NCBI GenBank assembly: GCA_016177065.1
Contig: JACOVZ010000002.1
Span: 1-11,991 of the forward strand
DNA length: 11,991 nucleotides
Direction of reading: 5' to 3'
Source: Candidatus Wildermuthbacteria bacterium
Lineage (GTDB): Bacteria > Patescibacteriota > Minisyncoccia > Minisyncoccales > UBA10102
Shown here: positions 6,917 through 11,991 of the stretch, in pieces
Layout: each line of letters starts with the position of its first letter
Numbering within the stretch: position 1 is the first letter of the stretch
Position numbers and translations under genes: made by a program
The notes under the pieces: model-generated
Databases searched by the model: none
Seen by the model: the letters and a program-made list of their open reading frames with translations, nothing else
Told to the model about the DNA's origin: nothing

Positions 6917-7446
6917 AGTGCCCTGTCTGCAAAACAAGAAAACTGGAACAAGCTATTTTCTCCGGAGTTGAAGTTGATTACTGCCCCCGGTGCTATGGTC
7001 TTTGGTTTGAAGAAGACGAGCTTCAATTTGCCAAGGATGAAAAAGACAGGGATCTGAGATGGCTTGACATTGATTTGTGGGAGAATGTTTCCCGGTTCAG
7101 GATTTCTCCCTCAGGAAAGCTGTGCCCCCAAGACCGCATGCCCTTGTACGAAGTCCATTATTCAGATTCCGTGGTAAAGGTTGATCTTTGCAATCTGTGC
7201 CATGGGATATGGCTAGACAGGGGAGAGTTCAAAGATATTATTGCCTACTTGAAAGCGGAAGCGCAGGATAAAATCCTGTATGACTATCTGGGAGTTTTGA
7301 AAGAAGAGCTGTGGGAAGTGTTTTCAGGCCCTGAAATGCTCAAGGAAGAAGTGCTTGACGTGTTTGCGATTTTGAAGCTTTTGAGGTATAAGTTTGCGGT
7401 GCAGCATCCCACTCTTGCAAGGATCATTTCCGCATTGCCCAGGTAG
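6913..7446 (+). CDS. zf-TFIIB-type double zinc-ribbon protein
   Basis: The 177-residue soluble protein has two copies of the short TFIIB-like zinc ribbon. Module 1 uses C3, C6, C24, C27 with C-P-R-C-Y-G-L-W-F-E-E-D-E-L. Module 2 uses C71, C93 and C96 with C-N-L-C-H-G-I-W-L-D-R-G-E-F, but the expected second cysteine is D74 (C-P-Q-D), so this zinc site is altered. The C-terminal 65 residues are helical without clear motifs. Proteins of this kind are annotated as zf-TFIIB domain proteins of unknown function. The ATGA overlap with htpX places it in the lemA-htpX operon, so a part in envelope protein quality control is a fair inference but unproven. Transcription may end near 7447; no clear hairpin is seen. 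Confidence 0.9.
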   Translation: MKCPVCKTRKLEQAIFSGVEVDYCPRCYGLWFEEDELQFAKDEKDRDLRWLDIDLWENVSRFRISPSGKLCPQDRMPLYEVHYSDSVVKVDLCNLCHGIWLDRGEFKDIIAYLKAEAQDKILYDYLGVLKEELWEVFSGPEMLKEEVLDVFAILKLLRYKFAVQHPTLARIISALPR

Positions 7447-7448
7447 CA

Positions 7449-7477
7449 TTGACATGCAAGGAAGAGCGTGAGAGTAT
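7449..7477 (+). promoter_or_regulatory. Candidate promoter of the toxin-antitoxin operon
   Basis: A consensus TTGACA (7449-7454) starts two bases after the previous stop codon. At 17 bases spacing is a poor -10, GAGTAT (7472-7477); TATGCA (7475-7480) is an alternative at 20 bases. Transcription from the first would start near 7484, inside the palindromic operator. The -35 is convincing, the -10 weak. Confidence 0.45.
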
Positions 7478-7480
7478 GCA

Positions 7481-7503
7481 GTTGTAATACAATTAATTAC
7501 AAC
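7481..7503 (+). promoter_or_regulatory. Palindromic operator of the toxin-antitoxin operon
   Basis: GTTGTAAT (7481-7488) and ATTACAAC (7496-7503) are perfect inverted arms separated by seven bases. The site ends two bases before the antitoxin ATG. Ribbon-helix-helix antitoxins usually repress their own operon from such palindromes, alone or with the toxin. The same bases would pair as an RNA hairpin if transcribed, covering the ribosome entry region. Confidence 0.75.
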
Positions 7504-7505
7504 AT

Positions 7506-7724
7506 ATGCGTTCCATTATTAATATATCGCTTCCTGCGGAATTGAACAAAAACGTTGAGCAGTTGGCGAAAAGAGGAAATTACGCCACGAAAAGCGAATT
7601 TGTGCGGGAGCTTATCCGCGATAGAATCGCGGAAGAAAGTCTATTGCCCCGTCTCAGAAAGAGCGAGGCAGAGTTTCGTGCTGGGAAAGGAAAGATTCTG
7701 CGGTCCCTTGCGGATCTGGACTGA
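7506..7724 (+). CDS. Ribbon-helix-helix antitoxin (ParD/RelB-like)
   Basis: The 72-residue protein starts with the strand I-I-N-I-S-L-P and continues with two helices (about 11-22 and 29-44, including S-E-F-V-R-E-L-I-R-D-R-I), the CopG/ParD DNA-binding fold. The charged C-terminal tail (about 45-72) is the usual toxin-binding part. It binds and neutralises the downstream toxin and probably represses the operon at the palindrome just upstream. The toxin gene starts five bases after its TGA. No SD is visible before the ATG; the operator occupies that space. Confidence 0.88.
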   Translation: MRSIINISLPAELNKNVEQLAKRGNYATKSEFVRELIRDRIAEESLLPRLRKSEAEFRAGKGKILRSLADLD

Positions 7725-7729
7725 ACCGC

Positions 7730-7993
7730 ATGGAGATTTTTTACTCGCCCCAGTTTGAGCGTGAATATCGGAGATTGTCTTTTGATGTGAAAGAAAAAAT
7801 AAAGAAAAAGGAGAGGATTTTCCGAGAAAATCCTTTTGATCCTCGTCTTAAAACTCATAAATTGCATGGACGGTTGGATAGATTTTGCGCATTTTCAGTT
7901 GACTATCGGTTCCGAATCATTTTCGGATTTTTAGGAGAGAAAAAGGTAAGGTTTCATGCTGTGGATGATCATTCAGTGTACGAAAGATTTTAA
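7730..7993 (+). CDS. RelE/ParE superfamily toxin (YafQ/StbE-like)
   Basis: The 87-residue protein has the RelE/ParE plan: an N-terminal strand (M-E-I-F-Y-S-P-Q-F-E), two helices rich in K/E, then strands with the family motif F-S-V-D-Y-R-F-R-I-I-F (55-65) and the C-terminal V-D-D-H-S-V-Y (78-84). Candidate functional residues are H43, H46, R60, R62, H76, D80 and H81, resembling the histidine/acid set of YafQ-type ribosome-dependent mRNA endonucleases; gyrase poisoning (ParE) is the alternative. The stop TAA (7991-7993) is immediately followed by the first base of tRNA-Ser, an unusual arrangement. No terminator separates them, so co-transcription with the tRNA is likely. Confidence 0.87.
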   Translation: MEIFYSPQFEREYRRLSFDVKEKIKKKERIFRENPFDPRLKTHKLHGRLDRFCAFSVDYRFRIIFGFLGEKKVRFHAVDDHSVYERF

Positions 7994-8081
<88 letters not shown>

Positions 8082-8114
8082 GTAATATAATTCACATAAT
8101 TAAACAGCATATAT
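8082..8114 (+). promoter_or_regulatory. AT-rich leader between tRNA and cupredoxin gene
   Basis: This stretch is much more AT-rich than its surroundings. CATAAT (8095-8100, five of six) could act as a -10 with a start near 8107, but no good -35 lies at the right distance. TTCACA (8091-8096) with TATATT (8112-8117) is too closely spaced and would place the start downstream of the proposed AUU codon. No SD or ATG is present. Confidence 0.3.
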
Positions 8115-8567
8115 ATTAACAAACAGTTATATATTCTTGCGGCAACGGGTTTAATCATCGCAGGAGGAGCATTTATCCTGTTTCAAAACTCAGAGAATCA
8201 GGCTCCTGCTTCAGAACAGCCTGCTTCAGAACAGTCTTCTTCAGGCTTTGAGGTGATTCCCGTGATTACGTATGCTGATGAGGGATATTCTCCTCAAACG
8301 CTTTCCATTAAGGCAGGAGGCACGGTTTCATTCGTGAATCAGAGTTCATCATCAATGTGGCCGGCTTCAGCCATGCATCCCACGCACACGGTGTATCCCG
8401 GGTCTGGCATTGAAAAGTGCGGAACAGCAGAGCAAGACACAATCTTTGACGCTTGCATGGGTATTCCGTCAGAGCAGGAATGGTCTTTCCAGTTCAATGA
8501 AAAGGGAACGTGGAAGTACCACGATCATTTGAATCCAAGCCGTTTTGGAACGATTGTCGTAGAATAG
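8115..8567 (+). CDS. Membrane-anchored cupredoxin-like protein, apparent AUU start
   Basis: The reading frame is open from 8100. From ATT at 8115 it encodes 150 residues: a membrane anchor at about 5-23 (L-Y-I-L-A-A-T-G-L-I-I-A-G-G), a P/A/S/E/Q linker with a tandem repeat, and a cupredoxin-type beta domain from about residue 48 (Y-S-P-Q-T-L-S-I-K-A-G-G-T-V-S-F-V-N). Potential metal residues are H88, H91, C102, C114, H136 and H138. The usual copper motif Y-x-C-x-x-H is Y-H-D-H-L-N-P here, so the canonical cysteine is missing. No ATG, GTG or TTG is in frame before GTG 8253, which would remove the anchor; AUU (preceding N-K-Q) is therefore the best start, although a mutated start is possible. 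The DoxX-like gene follows four bases after the stop, suggesting an envelope redox pair. Confidence 0.75.
   Translation: MNKQLYILAATGLIIAGGAFILFQNSENQAPASEQPASEQSSSGFEVIPVITYADEGYSPQTLSIKAGGTVSFVNQSSSSMWPASAMHPTHTVYPGSGIEKCGTAEQDTIFDACMGIPSEQEWSFQFNEKGTWKYHDHLNPSRFGTIVVE
8205..8234 (+). repeat. Tandem 15-bp duplication in the cupredoxin linker
   Basis: CCTGCTTCAGAACAG occurs twice head to tail (8205-8219, 8220-8234), encoding P-A-S-E-Q twice. The perfect identity suggests a recent in-frame duplication that lengthened the flexible tether between membrane anchor and domain. Confidence 0.9.
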
Positions 8568-8571
8568 ATTT

Positions 8572-8943
8572 ATGGAGCGCCATGCTTCCATTCTCTTGAG
8601 AGTAGGCCTTGCGTTTACGTTCCTATACGCGGCGCTTAACTCTTTTATGGAACCCTTGAACTGGATAGGGTATGTTCCGTCTTTTGCAAGGGATATTGTG
8701 CCAGATTTCATGCTTCTTCCTGCGTTCTCCGCGTATGAGGTTATTCTTGGCTTGTGGCTTCTTTCAGGCAGGAAGCTGTTTTACTCAGCCTTGCTTTCTG
8801 CCCTGAGCCTTTTGGGGATTACGGTATTCAACATCCCCGTATTCAGCGTGGTGTTCCGCGATGTGGGGCTGTTGTTTGCGGCTTTGGCGCTTGCCCTGCT
8901 TGCAAAATCATCTCTTGACAAGGGGGCCAAAGAGGGCGTATGA
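8572..8943 (+). CDS. DoxX-like four-helix membrane protein
   Basis: The 123-residue protein is almost entirely membrane-embedded, with about four helices (roughly 8-26, 47-65, 69-90 and 94-112). The motif V-F-R-D-V-G-L-L-F-A-A-L-A-L-A-L near the C-terminus is typical of DoxX/MauE-like proteins, which are associated with thiol or quinone redox chemistry at the membrane; the biochemical role of short members is uncertain. The ATG at 8572 lies four bases after the cupredoxin stop, so the two genes are likely one transcript. There is no SD; the upstream bases are the end of the cupredoxin gene. Confidence 0.75.
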   Translation: MERHASILLRVGLAFTFLYAALNSFMEPLNWIGYVPSFARDIVPDFMLLPAFSAYEVILGLWLLSGRKLFYSALLSALSLLGITVFNIPVFSVVFRDVGLLFAALALALLAKSSLDKGAKEGV

Positions 8944-8955
8944 TTGTCTTTACGA

Positions 8956-8995
8956 GGGGAGGGGAAAAGGGCTAGTCTCCTTATCCCGCCGCCCC
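8956..8995 (+). other. Imperfect G-rich/C-rich hairpin after the DoxX-like gene
   Basis: A purine block with three G-runs (8956-8971) is followed by a C-rich block ending CCGCCCC (8989-8995). The outer GGGG/CCCC and two inner GG/CC blocks can pair around a mismatch and a bulge. There is no T-tract after it, so a standard terminator is doubtful; it may protect the 3' end of the upstream mRNA. Confidence 0.35.
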
Positions 8996-9010
8996 GCATA
9001 AACCCCAATA

Positions 9011-9103
9011 ATGAGAGACATTAGTATGATAATGGATCCAAATCCAGGAGAAGGCCAGACTCCTCAGTTCGGCCCAGAAGAAGAGACAAAGCCTGCTCAA
9101 TAA
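9011..9103 (+). CDS. Possible 30-residue hydrophilic peptide
   Basis: ATG at 9011 opens a 30-codon frame ending TAA at 9101; ATGs at 9026 and 9032 are alternative starts in the same frame. The product is acidic and rich in P, E, G and Q (D-P-N-P-G-E-G-Q-T-P-Q) with no hydrophobic core, so it would be disordered. In favour: it ends just before a terminator and uses codons like its neighbours. Against: no SD, no good promoter and no recognised family. It could instead be part of a structured RNA. A weak call. Confidence 0.35.
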   Translation: MRDISMIMDPNPGEGQTPQFGPEEETKPAQ

Positions 9104-9110
9104 GAGCAGG
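9092..9110 (+). other. Perfect hairpin spanning the stop of the small ORF
   Basis: CCTGCTC (9092-9098) pairs perfectly with GAGCAGG (9104-9110) around AATAA, which contains the TAA stop. No T-tract follows. With the terminator ten bases downstream it makes a tandem hairpin array. Confidence 0.7.
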
Positions 9111-9119
9111 GAACGAAGG

Positions 9120-9142
9120 CGCTCCCAGTGAGGAGCGTTTTT
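9120..9142 (+). terminator. Intrinsic terminator upstream of dnaG
   Basis: CGCTCC (9120-9125) pairs with GGAGCG (9132-9137) around CAGTGA, followed by TTTTT. Outside it, AACGAA (9112-9117) can pair with TTCGTT (9141-9146), extending the stem. It insulates dnaG from upstream transcription. Confidence 0.8.
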
Positions 9143-9150
9143 CGTTGGGC

Positions 9151-9178
9151 TTGAAATCTTCTTCTGTTTGTCTATGAT
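9151..9178 (+). promoter_or_regulatory. Promoter of dnaG-rpoD, predicted near-leaderless
   Basis: TTGAAA (9151-9156) and TATGAT (9173-9178) are 16 bases apart, each matching consensus at five of six bases. The predicted transcription start is about 9185, only four bases before the dnaG ATG at 9189. It lies just after a terminator, as expected for a new transcription unit. Confidence 0.6.
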
Positions 9179-9188
9179 GGTACTATCT

Positions 9189-10964
9189 ATGCTTTTCTCT
9201 CCTGTTGAAGAAATCAAGAGCCGGCTTGAAATCACAGCCGTGCTTGCCAGCTACATTAAACTCCAAAAAGCAGGGGCGAATTGGAGGGCTTTGTGCCCTT
9301 TCCATTCAGAGAAAACCCCTTCTTTTTTTGTGAGCCCCGCCAGGCAGGTATGGAGATGTTTTGGTTGTTCGGCCCATGGCGACGTCTTCAATTTCGTCAT
9401 GCAGATAGAGGGGCTGGAATTCGGAGATGCTCTGCGCCAGCTTGCCCAGAAAGCCGGAGTTGAGCTTCAAAAAGCGTCTCCACTAGCAGCCAGGATTCAT
9501 ACGGAGAAAAAACGCCTTTCTGAAGTTGCGGAGCTTGCCGCAAAGTTTTTTGAGAAACAGCTTTCTTCAAAAGCAGGGCTGGAAGCTAAAGAGTACCTGA
9601 AAAAGAGGGGGCTTACTGAAGAAAGCATTGTAAAATGGAGATTAGGATATGCTCCTGAAAGCGCATCCGCCCTGTTTGATTTCCTGAAAAGCAAAGGATA
9701 CCAGGAATCGGATATCGCAAGGGCGGGGCTTCTCGTAAGGTCTGGAAGCGAAGTCTATGACAGGTTCCGCAGCCGCATCATATTCCCCATCCTGGACATG
9801 AATTCCCATGTTGCGGGGTTCGGGGGCAGAATCTTCGGGCAAAAGGCAAAGGAAAAGGAAATCGCAAAATATCTGAACACGTCCAATACCCCCTTGTACG
9901 ACAAGAGCAGGATTCTGTACGGGTTAGACCAGGCAAAGCTTGCAATACGCCAGCAGGACAAAGCCCTGCTTGTTGAAGGATACATGGATGAAATTCTTGT
10001 TTCGCAGGCAGGCTCTGAAAACGCGGTGGCGGTGTCTGGCACTGCCTTGACCATTTTTCATTTAAAGGTATTAAAACGGTACACCGAGAATCTCTTGCTT
10101 TCTTTTGACATGGATCTCGGGGGAGACACTGCAACCAGAAGAGGCATTGACCTTGCCATAGGCGAGGGGTTCAACGTGAAAGTGGTGGTTATGGAGCAGG
10201 GAAAAGATCCGGCAGACGTAGTTGCGGAAAACCCGCAAGTATGGAAGAATGCGGTAGAGAACGCAAAGTCAATCTTTGATTTTTACTTCCAGACCGCCTT
10301 TGAGAAATTTGACAGGAAGTCTCCTGAAGGGAAAAAAGAGATAGCTCAGCTCATTCTTCCGTTGATTAAAAGAATTCCCAACAAGATTGAGCAGTCCCAT
10401 TGGGTTGCGCGTCTTGCAAAAGATCTTCAGGTAAAAGAAGAGCATGTGGAGGCTGAATTGAAGAAGCTTCCGGAAGAAGAGCAGCGCCCCGTTCTTTTCA
10501 GCCAGGACCAGGCTCCTCTCAAAGGAGAGCCCAGAACAAGAAAGCAGATGCTGGAAGAACGGGTGTTTGTGCTTTTATGCAAGAATCCTGCCTTACTGGA
10601 AAAGATAGATGACAAGAAGATTGTTTTGTTTTTCATTGAAAGCCAGGAGATCCTGGAGGCCTTCAGGAAGAACAAAGAAATGGACTTTGCAAAGTTTGAC
10701 CAAATGCTTTCCCAGGAGCATTCTGAGTTTTTAAGGCAAATGGCTTTGCAGGCAAGCGTTGAAGACTGGGAAAAAGAGGGCGAAGACGCGGATTCTGAGT
10801 TTAAGCAGTGCATGAGCCATCTTGAGCAGATCCATATCCGCTCAGAGCTAGACAATATTTCCCAAGCGATAAAAGAAGCTGAAGAAGAAAAGAATGCAGA
10901 GAAGCTCAAGAGCCTTGTGAGCCAATTCCAGGAATTGAGCAAGAGCCTTCATCTTCTCCGCTAA
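9189..10964 (+). CDS. dnaG: DNA primase DnaG
   Basis: DnaG makes RNA primers for replication at the fork. The 591-residue protein begins with a CHC2 zinc finger (C36, H39, C57, C60: C-P-F-H...C-F-G-C), then the catalytic core motifs Y-D-R-F-R-S-R-I-I-F-P-I and A-K-Y-L-N-T, and a TOPRIM domain with E263 in V-E-G-Y-M-D and the acidic pair D307/D309. The acidic motif reads F-D-M-D-L-G-G, where others have Y/F-D-G-D-x-A-G, so the acids are kept but the neighbours differ; K-D-P-A-D-V-V follows. The C-terminal third is charged and helical, the usual place of the helicase-binding domain, with little visible conservation. The ATG at 9189 was chosen over ATGs at 9174 and 9177 because those overlap the -10. 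There is no SD. rpoD starts 12 bases after the stop. Confidence 0.96.
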   Translation: MLFSPVEEIKSRLEITAVLASYIKLQKAGANWRALCPFHSEKTPSFFVSPARQVWRCFGCSAHGDVFNFVMQIEGLEFGDALRQLAQKAGVELQKASPLAARIHTEKKRLSEVAELAAKFFEKQLSSKAGLEAKEYLKKRGLTEESIVKWRLGYAPESASALFDFLKSKGYQESDIARAGLLVRSGSEVYDRFRSRIIFPILDMNSHVAGFGGRIFGQKAKEKEIAKYLNTSNTPLYDKSRILYGLDQAKLAIRQQDKALLVEGYMDEILVSQAGSENAVAVSGTALTIFHLKVLKRYTENLLLSFDMDLGGDTATRRGIDLAIGEGFNVKVVVMEQGKDPADVVAENPQVWKNAVENAKSIFDFYFQTAFEKFDRKSPEGKKEIAQLILPLIKRIPNKIEQSHWVARLAKDLQVKEEHVEAELKKLPEEEQRPVLFSQDQAPLKGEPRTRKQMLEERVFVLLCKNPALLEKIDDKKIVLFFIESQEILEAFRKNKEMDFAKFDQMLSQEHSEFLRQMALQASVEDWEKEGEDADSEFKQCMSHLEQIHIRSELDNISQAIKEAEEEKNAEKLKSLVSQFQELSKSLHLLR

Positions 10965-10976
10965 TTTCCATACTCT

Positions 10977-11991
10977 ATGCAATTGAAAAAGAAATCCAAA
11001 AAAGAGCCCAAGGCAAAGATGAAGAAAAAGAGGGTGACGTTCAACCGCGAGCCCGCAAAGGCTTCCAGGGGAAAGAAGCCTCGCCAGAGCAGGATTTTCA
11101 AAGACCAGGCAGTCCAGGAGTTTATTGACCGTGCGAGGCTCAAGGGTTTTGTGACGTTCGCAGAAGTCTTGTACCAATTTCCAGATGCTCAAAAAGACGT
11201 AAAGGGCCTGGATGCTCTGTATGCCAAGCTTGAAAAGGAAGGCATACGCCTTGAAGAAACACGGGAGTACCTTTCTGAGCAAAAGCCGGAAGACAAAGAG
11301 AAGCTCCGCCTTGAGGAAGAAGCTCCTTTGGATCCTGTGCAAATGTACTTAAAAGAGATAGGCCGCATACCCTTTGTGACCGCAGATCAGGAAAAGGAGC
11401 TTGCAAAGCGCATTGAACAAGCAGACATGGAAGCAAAGAAGACGCTGGCGAGAGCCAATCTGCGCCTTGTGGTTTCCATTGCGAAGAAATACGTGGGAAG
11501 ATCTCCGAATCTTACGCTATTGGACCTAATCCAGGAAGGGAATCTTGGGCTGTTCCGCGCGGTTGAGAAGTTTGACTGGAGAAGGGGATACAAGTTTTCA
11601 ACCTACGCAACCTGGTGGATCAGGCAGGCCGTCACAAGGGCAATCGCGGATCAGGCAAGAACTATACGCATCCCTGTGCACATGATTGAAACCATTTCAA
11701 AATACACGCAGGTAAAGCGGAGACTATTGCAGGATCTGGGAAGAGAGCCTCTTGCAGAGGAAATAGCGGCTGAAATGGGCCTTGAGGTGGATAAGGTTCG
11801 GCACATTGAGAGGATCTCCCAAGAGACGGTGTCTTTGGAAACTCCGGTAGGAGAAGACGATGAAGACAGCATTCTTGCTGAATTCGTGGAAGACGAGAAA
11901 GTTCCTCCTCCTTCTGTGGAAGCTGCGCGGAATCTCTTGAAAGAGAGATTGCGGAACATTCTTGTTGATTTAAGCCCAAGAGAGCAGAAGA
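10977..11991 (+). CDS. rpoD: RpoD primary sigma factor (3'-truncated by window edge)
   Basis: The primary sigma-70 factor directs RNA polymerase to housekeeping promoters. The frame runs without a stop to the window end, giving 338 residues. A lysine-rich N-terminus (1-34) precedes a region 1.1-like part (about 43-100), then region 1.2 (D-P-V-Q-M-Y-L-K-E-I-G-R-I-P, 119-132), region 2 (161-233, including L-D-L-I-Q-E-G-N-L-G-L and F-S-T-Y-A-T-W-W-I-R-Q-A), region 3 (about 235-305, with D-S-I-L-A-E-F-V-E-D as the 3.2 finger) and the start of region 4 (L-S-P-R-E-Q-K at the edge). The large non-conserved insert of E. coli sigma-70 is absent. G-R-S-P-N-L-T-L-L-D-L is about two residues longer than the usual G-R-G-L-P-F-L-D-L. 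There is no SD. Following dnaG by 12 bases, it is co-transcribed with it. Confidence 0.97.
   Translation, partial: MQLKKKSKKEPKAKMKKKRVTFNREPAKASRGKKPRQSRIFKDQAVQEFIDRARLKGFVTFAEVLYQFPDAQKDVKGLDALYAKLEKEGIRLEETREYLSEQKPEDKEKLRLEEEAPLDPVQMYLKEIGRIPFVTADQEKELAKRIEQADMEAKKTLARANLRLVVSIAKKYVGRSPNLTLLDLIQEGNLGLFRAVEKFDWRRGYKFSTYATWWIRQAVTRAIADQARTIRIPVHMIETISKYTQVKRRLLQDLGREPLAEEIAAEMGLEVDKVRHIERISQETVSLETPVGEDDEDSILAEFVEDEKVPPPSVEAARNLLKERLRNILVDLSPREQK

Noticed and set aside
8178..8180. CTG as start of the cupredoxin gene, after the GGAGGAG at 8163-8169
   Set aside because: It would begin after the membrane anchor, and the GGAGGA bases are explained as glycine codons of the anchor; a chance SD is more likely.
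8956..8971. Possible G-quadruplex in the G-rich block
   Set aside because: Only three G-runs are close together; a fourth suitable run is missing, so a hairpin with the C-rich block is more likely.
9025..9030. TATGAT inside the small ORF as a -10 element
   Set aside because: No -35 at a proper distance, and transcription would begin within the frame with no suitable gene start before the terminator.

Overview
The window carries ordinary bacterial housekeeping genes, all on the + strand and closely packed, in DNA of moderate GC content. Both TGA and TAG/TAA serve as stops, so the standard bacterial code fits and the recoded Gracilibacteria/Absconditabacteria are unlikely. Several traits suggest a Candidate Phyla Radiation (Patescibacteria, Parcubacteria-like) genome: a primary sigma factor without the large non-conserved insert and with a longer connector inside region 2, a GroEL without the GGM tail, an unusual cupredoxin/DoxX pair, and an almost complete lack of Shine-Dalgarno (SD) sequences. 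This assignment is inferred from protein character, not from a search.

Layout. (1) 1-2634: the 3' nine-tenths of uvrA. (2) 2639-4671: groES-groEL with a strong promoter, a degenerate CIRCE (HrcA) operator and an intrinsic terminator. (3) 4670-5424: a self-contained cassette with its own promoter, a leader hairpin, two small unrecognised genes (a cysteine-containing soluble protein and a two-helix membrane protein), near-perfect SD sites and its own terminator. This is the least explained part of the window. (4) 5417-7446: lemA, htpX and a zinc-ribbon gene, probably an envelope-protease operon, with a predicted leaderless start at lemA. (5) 7449-8081: a type II toxin-antitoxin pair with a palindromic operator. 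The toxin stop codon directly touches the first base of a tRNA-Ser(GGA) gene. (6) 8082-8943: a membrane-anchored cupredoxin-like protein that appears to start at AUU, then a DoxX-like membrane protein. (7) 8944-9146: a short region with hairpins, a possible 30-codon gene and a terminator. (8) 9151-11991: dnaG followed by rpoD, which runs off the window end; this is the classic macromolecular-synthesis pairing.

No gene-free stretch exceeds 300 bases. The longest, 8944-9188, is described piece by piece. Apart from the two cassette genes, the starts here have no convincing SD; lemA and dnaG have -10 elements placed so that transcription would begin at, or a few bases before, the start codon.
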